This document shows positions 1 through 5,641 of a stretch of 6,377 nt of DNA, piece after piece (within the stretch, counting starts at the first letter, position 1; each line of letters begins with the position of its first letter). The DNA comes from Dehalococcoidia bacterium (lineage in GTDB: Bacteria > Chloroflexota > Dehalococcoidia > SAR202 > UBA826), in contig DTSF01000351.1 of assembly GCA_012965485.1 (NCBI GenBank), forward strand, positions 1 through 6,377. Direction: 5' to 3'. The notes beneath the pieces are model-generated. The model was not told the DNA's origin, searched no databases, and was given only the letters and a program-made list of their open reading frames with translations. The position numbers and the translations under genes are program-made.

Positions 1-60
1 ATGGCGGTTCTTTCGGTGATCCAACTCATTGTCTGCACTCAGGAGTATCAAACCGCATAA
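1..60 (+). CDS. C-terminal end of a probable DUF1800 family protein (partial)
   Basis: Frame 1 is open from the left edge to a TAA at 58-60 and reads MAVLSVIQLIVCTQEYQTA. The ATG at base 1 is probably an internal Met, since the gene should enter from outside the window. The ending matches, from memory, the usual C-terminus of DUF1800 proteins, where a helix of the type 'v.qLilsSPEYQ' finishes the chain. DUF1800 genes are very often found next to DUF1501 genes, and one lies two genes downstream on the same strand, which supports the call. The function of DUF1800 is not established. With only 19 residues visible the assignment rests on the short tail and the context; another family with an amphipathic C-terminal helix cannot be excluded. 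Confidence 0.5.
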   Translation: MAVLSVIQLIVCTQEYQTA

Positions 61-87
61 TCTTATGTAGAGGGGTGTGAATGCTAA

Positions 88-1083
88 ATGGTAGCGACGA
101 AATTTGGGCTTAAATATAGCTCCAACGTAGGGTTTGCGACCGACCAAGGAGGCCGAGGATTTCAATTGCCTGCGCACCTGGCAATCAGGTCTGACGAAAG
201 GATTTTTGTGGCAAGTAGAGGAAGAGGCCCAACCGTCGGTGTACAGATGGTATCGAGAGATTTTGAGTTTTTCGGAAAGATTGGCTCCCAAGGCAAGGAT
301 ATTGGCCAAATGATGGAACCAAGTGCCGTAGCCTTTGATTCCAATGAGAATTTGTATGTTTCAGACGAAAAATTGGATAGGATAACCTGCTTTGATAGGG
401 AAGGAGAGCTCATTGGATCGTGGGGAGTATCGGGAGAAGGGCTAGGCGAAATGCGTAGGCCGACAGGGCTTTTGATCTCGGATGAAGTGGTTTATGTAAC
501 TGATGCAATGAATCATAGGATTCAGCGTTACCATACTGATGGAAGATTTATAGATCAATTGAACACAACGAAAAACACAGAATCACAGTTGCGTTACCCT
601 TGGGGAATAGCTAGTGGTGTTAATAATGATATATACGTGGCTGACTGGGGTAACAACAGGATTGTTAGGTTTAATCAGCAAGGGGATTTTGTGTCAGAGC
701 TATTGAAAGGCATAGATGCTGATATGCCATTGAATAGGCCTGCGGATGTCGCGGTGGATAATGAAGGTAACGTATACGTGGCTGACTGGGGTAATCAGCA
801 ACTTCAAGTTTTTGACGAGAAGTATAATTTTTTATATATGAATAGAGGAGAGGCGGATCTGAATCGATGGGCACTGGAATATTTTGAATCTCAACAGGAT
901 GAGAAACGAGCACGCTCAAGTTATGTACCTGTTTATAAAACCGATACCAATGACGTCAGAGAAATTTCTGCAAGGATCGAACCATATTTCTGGGACCCAT
1001 GTTCAGTTATGGTAGACGCGGATGGACGGGCTTATGTTCTTGAAACTTGTAGGCATCGATTTCAAATTTTTGAAAGAATTTAA
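88..1083 (+). CDS. NHL-repeat six-bladed beta-propeller protein
   Basis: The 331-residue protein is almost entirely NHL repeats. Blades are visible at about residues 26-60, 78-112, 124-158, 169-203, 216-250 and 300-331. Each has the pattern 'P..va.d..g.iYVaD..n.ri..F...G', clearest as YVADWGNNRIVRF and YVADWGNQQLQVF. The propeller is interrupted between blades 5 and 6 by a charged, partly helical insertion (about 252-298). NHL propellers usually bind proteins, RNA or small ligands; no catalytic residues are evident, so no activity is proposed. The start is forced: a TAA at 85-87 directly precedes the ATG, so no upstream signal peptide is possible. The ribosome site is only fair (AGGGG near 71-75). 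The gene begins 27 bases after the probable DUF1800 stop and ends 35 bases before the DUF1501 gene, so all three are probably one transcript. The NHL call is secure; the biological role is unknown. Confidence 0.9.
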   Translation: MVATKFGLKYSSNVGFATDQGGRGFQLPAHLAIRSDERIFVASRGRGPTVGVQMVSRDFEFFGKIGSQGKDIGQMMEPSAVAFDSNENLYVSDEKLDRITCFDREGELIGSWGVSGEGLGEMRRPTGLLISDEVVYVTDAMNHRIQRYHTDGRFIDQLNTTKNTESQLRYPWGIASGVNNDIYVADWGNNRIVRFNQQGDFVSELLKGIDADMPLNRPADVAVDNEGNVYVADWGNQQLQVFDEKYNFLYMNRGEADLNRWALEYFESQQDEKRARSSYVPVYKTDTNDVREISARIEPYFWDPCSVMVDADGRAYVLETCRHRFQIFERI

Positions 1084-1100
1084 TAGAATGATCAACATAT

Positions 1101-1112
1101 AGGAATGAGGAG
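1101..1112 (+). promoter_or_regulatory. Strong Shine-Dalgarno site for the DUF1501 gene
   Basis: GAGGAG at 1107-1112 lies six bases before the ATG at 1119 and fixes that start. An in-frame TGA at 1089-1091 rules out a longer N-terminus. The site is clearly better than that of the preceding NHL gene, which suggests the DUF1501 protein is translated well in its own right. Confidence 0.75.
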
Positions 1113-1118
1113 AACAAT

Positions 1119-2222
1119 ATGGGTGATAAAAAAATAGTCGTTGTCCAGTTATCCGGAGGTAACGATTATCTTAATTGTGTGATTCCATATGACAATCCAC
1201 ATTATGTGGATAATCGTCCCAATGTTCGCATAACAGAGGATAGGGTGATACCGATAGGAGATGGATTAGGCTTTAATCCGGTTATGAGCCCAATCAAGGA
1301 TTTGTATGATCAAGGTAAAGTTGCTGTGATTCACGGGGTGGGATATCCCGAGCCAAACAGATCTCATTTTAGATCTATGGATATTTGGCACACTGCAGAA
1401 CCAACCAAAGTTGGTAATGAAGGTTGGTTAGGGAATGCTATAAACCAAATGTATCCAAAGCATGACAATGTGGTTGCAGCTGTTAATTTCGGTGCCGGAC
1501 TACCTCGAGCACTCGTTTCTCATGGAGCTCCAGTGGCGTCTGTGACTGATTTAAACACATATGGCCTTATGAACCATGTCAGTGATTTAGATCAAGCTTT
1601 TAAAGATATGTATTCGCAAGCTATTGGAAACGGGCCTGTTATGGATTATCTAAGTCAGACAGGTCTTGATGCTTTGAAGGGAGCTGAGATACTGGGTGGT
1701 GTTACTGACAGGTATTCGTCAGATGTGGAATATGCCGAAAATTCATTTGCAAAAGCTATGAAAGGCGCTGCCCAAGTTTTACAGGGTGACATTGGGACAA
1801 GGATTTGTTATACCCAGCATGGGAGTTTCGACGCTCATACCAACGGAATTGCCTTGCAAGAAGGTCTTCTGACAGATGTTTCTGGAGGAATATACGATTT
1901 CTACGATGATATGAAGCGAGCAAATAAAAGTGACGACGTCATTATGTTCGTCTTTACAGAATTTGGTAGACGGCTTAAGGACAACGGAAATGGCACAGAT
2001 CATGGGTCGGGTGGCGTGGCATTTGTTATTGGAGATCAGGTGGAGGGAGGTCAATATAGTGAATACCCCTCTCTAGCACCAGACCAATTATTAGAAGGTG
2101 ACCTGAGGTTTAATTTGGATTTTCGAAGTGTATATACAGAAATATTAGAAGATTGGTTGGAAATTGATTCAAAACCAGTGGTAAAAGGGGAATATGAAAA
2201 AGTCGGGTTCCTTCGGAATTAG
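1119..2222 (+). CDS. DUF1501 family protein (alkaline phosphatase/sulfatase-like superfamily)
   Basis: The 367-residue protein carries the DUF1501 hallmarks in order: an N-terminal strand and loop VVVQLSGGNDYLN (8-19), the GYPEPNRSHFRSMDIWHTA block (75-93), HGSFDAH (234-240), an FGRR...GTDHG block (282-296) and a C-terminal DFRSVY (334-339). DUF1501 belongs to the alkaline phosphatase superfamily; Asp16, Asp238, His240, Asp294 and His295 are candidate metal-site residues, inferred by family analogy. The substrate is unknown. Many relatives begin with a Tat signal peptide, but here the conserved domain starts at residue 5 and an in-frame stop lies 28 bases upstream, so the product should be cytoplasmic. 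The loop has Tyr where many relatives have Gly (GGNDGLN). It is the last gene of a probable DUF1800-NHL-DUF1501 operon and is followed by a terminator. Family call is firm; enzymatic activity is unproven. Confidence 0.92.
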   Translation: MGDKKIVVVQLSGGNDYLNCVIPYDNPHYVDNRPNVRITEDRVIPIGDGLGFNPVMSPIKDLYDQGKVAVIHGVGYPEPNRSHFRSMDIWHTAEPTKVGNEGWLGNAINQMYPKHDNVVAAVNFGAGLPRALVSHGAPVASVTDLNTYGLMNHVSDLDQAFKDMYSQAIGNGPVMDYLSQTGLDALKGAEILGGVTDRYSSDVEYAENSFAKAMKGAAQVLQGDIGTRICYTQHGSFDAHTNGIALQEGLLTDVSGGIYDFYDDMKRANKSDDVIMFVFTEFGRRLKDNGNGTDHGSGGVAFVIGDQVEGGQYSEYPSLAPDQLLEGDLRFNLDFRSVYTEILEDWLEIDSKPVVKGEYEKVGFLRN

Positions 2223-2240
2223 GACTTAAATCCCTGCATG

Positions 2241-2278
2241 AAAGTCCGCGATTTCGATTTTGAAGTTGCGGGCTTTTT
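2241..2278 (+). terminator. Rho-independent terminator after the DUF1501 gene
   Basis: AAAGTCCGC (2241-2249) pairs with GCGGGCTTT (2268-2276) as a nine-base stem with one G-U pair; the right arm runs into five Ts (2274-2278). The 18-base loop could fold further through TTC/GAA. It starts 18 bases after the DUF1501 stop. The convergent enolase-type gene ends at 2280, and the AAA at the left arm gives a short U run in the opposite direction, so it may weakly serve both strands. Confidence 0.8.
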
Positions 2279-2279
2279 G

Positions 2280-3464
2280 CTAAAGAGCCCTCTCTTCTAT
2301 CCAATCAAGATCCACTTCTATTCCAAACCCAGGCGCGTCAGAGGGTTTTACTCGACCGTTCTTAATAACTGGTGTTCCCGGTAATGCGACCATTTCCTCT
2401 AATGGAACTCCGGGGGGTGATACTCCTTCTGACCTTTCACCCCACGGAATGACAGGCATTGAATATGCTAAATGCTGACCATATGGATAATTCATGCCTG
2501 CATGTCCTATGACCGTTAGCCCATGAGCTTCAGCTATGTGGCATATTCGTACGCTTGCTGTGATTCCTCCAACCCATTGCACATCTGGTTGAAGTATATC
2601 GACTAACCCTCTACCAGCAGCGTCAGCGAAAGGGTGAATTGTGTACCAATGTTCACCTGTGGCTAAGATTTGTCCAGGAACTCTTTGTCTAAGCTTGGCA
2701 TAGCTATCCATATCTTCAGGGAGCATGTAATCTTCCAGCCATTTGATGTTGTATGGCTTGAGGGCTTCCGATACACGAACTGCATACTCTATATTTGACG
2801 ACATCCATGAATCAACTGCTAGCTCTATATCAGGGCCTATCTGCTCCCTAGTATTTGCGACTATTTCCACATTTTTGTTTAGTCCGGCCAGACCTTCATC
2901 AGGCCCGTGTCTCAGAAATACCTTCACGGCTTTGAAACCTAATTCTAGGAACCAGTCCATATAGTCACTCGTTTTATATCTCAGCATAGTGTTTGAGGCA
3001 TAGCAAAATATATCCTCTTTGACAGGACCACCTAAAAGTTCATAAACAGGTTTTCCCAATAATTTACCTTTAAGGTCCCATATAGCGTTGTCTACCGCAC
3101 TTATCGCATAACTTGCCACTCCTGCCGTGCCATGAGGGGATGATGCCCTGCGCATCATGTCCCATAGCTTTTCAGTTGCCATCGGATTTTGGCCTACCAA
3201 GAATTCAGAGAAATGGTCGTTTATTATCGAACAGACAGGCCCTGAGACTATTGTAGTACCTAGACCCCAAGTGCCGTCCTCGGCTGTGACCACGCATGCG
3301 ACCCTATCCCAGTTTGAAGTCCATGACCTGTCATTTATGTCGTAATTATATCTATCCATCGGGCTTACAAAATAGCCACCATTTGGATCAAGCTCCACTC
3401 TCGGCTGTGTTTTGGGATTGGGGCTTAGATTTACTGCTATTGCTTTAATACTTTTAATTTTCAC
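2280..3464 (-). CDS. Enolase-superfamily dehydratase, L-rhamnonate dehydratase-like (mandelate racemase/muconate lactonizing enzyme group)
   Basis: Numbered from the GTG at 3464, the protein has 394 residues, close to the usual ~400. It has an N-terminal capping domain (about 1-125) and a (beta/alpha)7-beta barrel. Metal ligands are Asp218 (LAVDSW), Glu244 (WLEDYM) and Glu271 (ATGEHW); the catalytic His-Asp dyad is Asp294 (LQPDVQW) and His321 (VIGHAG). The second Lys of the usual KxK base motif is Phe (K181-V-F183), so only the His-Asp face can act as base, as in rhamnonate dehydratase. Wording such as PYNIKWLEDYM also resembles RhmD of enterobacteria. The expected reaction is loss of water from a sugar acid to a 2-keto-3-deoxy acid; L-rhamnonate itself is unproven, because an N-terminal His I recall from RhmD seems absent. 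The open frame extends to a TTG at 3488, but AGGAGA (3474-3479) nine bases before the GTG makes GTG the better start. It lies 68 bases downstream of the CoA-transferase gene, probably in one transcript. Confidence 0.88.
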   Translation of the reverse strand: MKIKSIKAIAVNLSPNPKTQPRVELDPNGGYFVSPMDRYNYDINDRSWTSNWDRVACVVTAEDGTWGLGTTIVSGPVCSIINDHFSEFLVGQNPMATEKLWDMMRRASSPHGTAGVASYAISAVDNAIWDLKGKLLGKPVYELLGGPVKEDIFCYASNTMLRYKTSDYMDWFLELGFKAVKVFLRHGPDEGLAGLNKNVEIVANTREQIGPDIELAVDSWMSSNIEYAVRVSEALKPYNIKWLEDYMLPEDMDSYAKLRQRVPGQILATGEHWYTIHPFADAAGRGLVDILQPDVQWVGGITASVRICHIAEAHGLTVIGHAGMNYPYGQHLAYSMPVIPWGERSEGVSPPGVPLEEMVALPGTPVIKNGRVKPSDAPGFGIEVDLDWIEERAL

Positions 3465-3473
3465 TGCGATTAT

Positions 3474-3479
3474 TCTCCT
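3474..3479 (-). promoter_or_regulatory. Shine-Dalgarno site that decides the dehydratase start
   Basis: On the minus strand AGGAGA stands nine bases before GTG at 3464-3462. It lies inside the longer frame starting at TTG 3488, so a TTG start would translate the ribosome site as Arg-Arg. Starting at GTG gives MKIKSIKAIAV, a typical enolase-superfamily opening. Confidence 0.7.
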
Positions 3480-3490
3480 AGAATGCAAGA

Positions 3491-3527
3491 TTTGCGACTT
3501 TCCTTATTAGGAAAATCCGATTGCAAA
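3491..3527 (-). repeat. Imperfect inverted repeat (hairpin) between the CoA-transferase and dehydratase genes
   Basis: GACTTTCC (3496-3503) and GGAAAATC (3510-3517) form an eight-base stem, with one mismatch or a G-U pair in minus-strand RNA, around the six-base loop TTATTA. An outer TTTGC (3491-3495) and GCAAA (3523-3527) can extend it past a five-base bulge. In the transcribed (minus) direction no T run follows, so it is not a standard terminator. It could stabilise mRNA ends or tune expression of the downstream dehydratase; that is inference. Confidence 0.5.
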
Positions 3528-3532
3528 GCTTT

Positions 3533-4729
3533 TTATTTCCCTTTTATCACTTCTGATGAAATTAGTTCTTTAATTTTTTGTTCATCCATTCCCAAAACAT
3601 TCTTCATCACCTCTGTTGTATGTTCTCCTAATAAAGGAGGATGACTGGTTGGCTGGGCGGGCGTTCGGCTTAAATGTTGAAGAGCGCTTCCCAGCAAATC
3701 AATTTTTCCGAGACTAGGGTGATCTACTTGCCATAGTGAATTTCGAGCCTTGGCTTGAGGATCCTTAAAGACTTCGTCCAGGGTGTTTATCGATGTAACT
3801 GTTAAACCTGCTTCTTGTAACGCAGATATCCAGTGTGATTTGGGCTTTTCCACAAATTGGGTATTTAATAAACTCTCAAGTTCTTTTCGGTTTTTGACGC
3901 GGTCAGCGTTACTTAAAAACCTCGTATCCTCCGCTAGCTCTGGTTTTCCGACTGTTTCACACATTCGCCTAAATTGGTTGTCATTATTGGCAGCGGTCAT
4001 GAAATTGCCATCTGATGCCGTGAAATCTTGGTATGGAGCAACTTGTGGGTGCGCATTCCCGATCCGCCCAGGCACCTCTCCAGTAGCTAGATAGCTTTGA
4101 GCTATATTGGCCATACACGCAATTCCAACGTCAAACAACGAGACATCCACATGCTGACCCTTACCACTCAATGACCGCTCATGTAGGGCCGATAGTATTC
4201 CAATGGTAGATGTGAGACCGGTCATTATGTCGACCCATGCAGCTCCAACTTTAGTAGGGCCGCCGTCAGTTTCTCCGGTGACACTCATCACCCCAGTCAT
4301 TGCCTGTAATGCGGCATCATATCCGGGTTCAGGTGCTCTGGGACCTGTCTGACCGAATCCCGTAACTGACGCATAGATTATTTGAGGATTTAAAGTAGAA
4401 ATAGATTCGTAGTCAAGACCAAATCGAGCCAAGTTACCTACCTTGAAATTTTCTACAAAAACATCGGCTTTTTCGGCCAAATCTTTGATAATTTTCTGAC
4501 CTTTCTCATCTCTAAGGTTAACTATAATGCTTTTCTTTCCCCGATTTGCAGACAAGTAATACGCGCTTTCCGTCCCCATAAAAGGGGGTCCCCATCCTCG
4601 CGTATCATCTCCCCATGGAGATTCGACTTTCCAGACCTCGGCTCCAAGGTCGGCCAGTATCTGGGTTCCAAAGGGTCCAGCAAGTATTCTCGACAAATCT
4701 AAGACTTTTAAGTCTTTTAAGGCACTCAT
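3533..4729 (-). CDS. Family III CoA-transferase (CaiB/BaiF, formyl-CoA transferase-like)
   Basis: From the ATG at 4729 the protein has 398 residues, the usual length. It shows the family's N-terminal block RILAGPFGTQILADLGAEV (14-32) with KVESPWGDDTR after it, the AYYLSANRGKKSI segment (56-68), the VFVENFKVG region (90-98), TGFGQTGP (123-130), GYD..LQA.TGVM (137-148) and the catalytic Asp167 in VDIMTG. Known relatives move CoA between carboxylic acids through an aspartyl-CoA thioester, usually as interlocked dimers; donor and acceptor cannot be read from sequence. The open frame reaches a GTG at 4786, but GGAG (4735-4738) five bases before ATG 4729 and the family-like start MSALKDLKVLDLSRILAGP favour the shorter form. 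The next gene downstream is the sugar-acid-type dehydratase, suggesting a shared catabolic role. The 133-base gap to the ABC genes upstream has room for a promoter, but no convincing -35/-10 pair was seen. Confidence 0.92.
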   Translation of the reverse strand: MSALKDLKVLDLSRILAGPFGTQILADLGAEVWKVESPWGDDTRGWGPPFMGTESAYYLSANRGKKSIIVNLRDEKGQKIIKDLAEKADVFVENFKVGNLARFGLDYESISTLNPQIIYASVTGFGQTGPRAPEPGYDAALQAMTGVMSVTGETDGGPTKVGAAWVDIMTGLTSTIGILSALHERSLSGKGQHVDVSLFDVGIACMANIAQSYLATGEVPGRIGNAHPQVAPYQDFTASDGNFMTAANNDNQFRRMCETVGKPELAEDTRFLSNADRVKNRKELESLLNTQFVEKPKSHWISALQEAGLTVTSINTLDEVFKDPQAKARNSLWQVDHPSLGKIDLLGSALQHLSRTPAQPTSHPPLLGEHTTEVMKNVLGMDEQKIKELISSEVIKGK

Positions 4730-4862
4730 AGCATCTCCATTATTTTGAAATAATAGTGAATGGTAATAGTTTGGTATAACCTCCACAACTATATGGGCAT
4801 CGCCAGTCTAAAACAGAATACTTCTAACTCGATATGAGACTTTCAGATTGACTATTATTATT

Positions 4863-5447
4863 TTACCTTCTAGGTTCCCAGGAAAAAAATTTCAAAGATG
4901 TGATAAGACCTATTGCCAACCAGGCGAATAATATCAGGTAATTTTCTGGGTTGTTTAAAGAACCCGATGAGAAGGGACTATAAGCTTCCTGAAGCGATAG
5001 TGAAAATGGTCTTACTGGGAACACCTGGGCGATTAAGTTTAACCAGTTTGGAGCACTGTCCATTGGTATAAAAACATCGGATATGAACATCAACGGTATT
5101 ATAGACGCGTTGACCATAGGTGCTGCAGCGTCAGAATTAGGTATGACACTCGTGAAGGCTATTCCCAGACTCGTAAAGGTCGCAGCCCCGAGGATCATTG
5201 TCAGAAAAAAAGCGGCTATAGAATTGCCTGGTAGACCGACATCAAATGCGAAAAAGGCTATTAGAGCAATGATTACAGCCAAAGCAAATGACACTATAGT
5301 GTTGTGGGTTATCTTACCGAGTAGGAATATCACTAACGGCAGCGGCGTCCCTTTGTAACGTTTTAGAACCCCTATATCCCTATTAATAGTTAAGGTCATC
5401 GCAATTCCTGTATAAGAAGAACCTATTACAGAGAATGCAGTTATCAT
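4863..5447 (-). CDS. C-terminal fragment of an ABC-2 type (DrrB-like) permease, separated by a frameshift
   Basis: The 194-residue frame holds five of the six expected membrane segments (about 2-20, 51-69, 78-101, 108-128, 169-187). It carries the DrrB-type cytoplasmic motif RDIGVLKRYKGTPLP (23-37), the segment FISDVFIP...FPVRPF (121-148) and the family's typical end FFSWEPRR. Such permeases pair with a DrrA-type ATPase to export drugs, lipids or polysaccharides. The apparent ATG at 5447 has no Shine-Dalgarno sequence at a useful distance, and the piece starts inside a membrane helix that other family members reach without interruption. It is therefore read as the continuation of the 65-residue frame at 5444-5641; together they give a normal length near 259. 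If the split is real, the ATGA overlap could allow coupled re-initiation. Confidence 0.82.
   Translation of the reverse strand: MITAFSVIGSSYTGIAMTLTINRDIGVLKRYKGTPLPLVIFLLGKITHNTIVSFALAVIIALIAFFAFDVGLPGNSIAAFFLTMILGAATFTSLGIAFTSVIPNSDAAAPMVNASIIPLMFISDVFIPMDSAPNWLNLIAQVFPVRPFSLSLQEAYSPFSSGSLNNPENYLILFAWLAIGLITSLKFFSWEPRR
5444..5447 (-). other. Probable one-base deletion (frameshift) in the permease gene
   Basis: On the minus strand the junction reads TAT ATA CCA TGA, while the next frame continues CC ATG ATA ACT. One extra A (CCA ATG ATA ACT) would give ...KYIP-MITAFSVIG..., a continuous permease with the expected spacing between loop and second helix. No long homopolymer or slippery heptamer is present, so programmed frameshifting is not suggested. 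A true mutation or a sequencing or assembly error are the likely explanations. Confidence 0.7.
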
Positions 5448-5641
5448 GGTATATATTTGGTGGCCCTGGACACAGTACCCCCGTCTATTTCTACAAAGTC
5501 ATTGCCAAAAATTCTAAGCATGAATAGAAAAAGAAGGGGAAAAACCAACGTAAAAAAAGCAGCCGCTGGGTTTCTCCGATATGATTTGCTTTCATAAACT
5601 ATTTGTTTCAAAAAAAGAGGGATATGTTTTTTTAAATTCAT
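5444..5641 (-). CDS. N-terminal fragment of the same ABC-2 type permease
   Basis: The 65-residue frame has a basic N-terminus, RRNPAAAFFTLVFPLLFLF (22-40) as the first membrane helix, and a loop ending ...TVSRATKYIP. This matches the beginning of DrrB-like permeases up to the 'YxP' that precedes their second helix, where the frame stops at TGA. Its ATG (5641) overlaps the ATPase stop as ATGA, and AGGA (5650-5653) lies eight bases upstream, so translation is probably coupled to the ATPase. Sixty-five residues with one helix cannot be a complete ABC permease; the remainder is in another frame immediately downstream. Confidence 0.8.
   Translation of the reverse strand: MNLKKHIPLFLKQIVYESKSYRRNPAAAFFTLVFPLLFLFMLRIFGNDFVEIDGGTVSRATKYIP

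Noticed and set aside
81..113. Ten-codon frame starting at ATG 81, just ahead of the NHL gene, as a leader peptide
   Set aside because: Very short, no leader-peptide features, and it overlaps the NHL start by chance.
162..413. Minus-strand frames at 162-413 and 671-919 inside the NHL gene
   Set aside because: They are antisense to clear NHL repeats, have no family-like motifs and low-complexity composition; shadows.
1779..2304. Minus-strand frames at 1779-2054 and 2110-2304
   Set aside because: Antisense to the conserved DUF1501 C-terminal half and, in the second case, across the terminator; no supporting motifs.
2743..3345. Plus-strand frames at 2743-2964 and 3157-3345
   Set aside because: Antisense to the conserved barrel and capping domain of the dehydratase; no ribosome site or recognisable product.
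3783..4094. Plus-strand 103-residue frame
   Set aside because: Antisense to the CoA-transferase; no family resemblance.
4730..4862. Promoter or terminator in the 133-base gap between the ABC permease and CoA-transferase genes
   Set aside because: AT-rich with a TATTAT at 4750-4755 on the minus strand, but no -35 element at normal spacing and no stable hairpin with a T run.
5444..5447. Programmed ribosomal frameshift in the permease
   Set aside because: No slippery heptamer or clear downstream structure; one missing base explains the split more simply.
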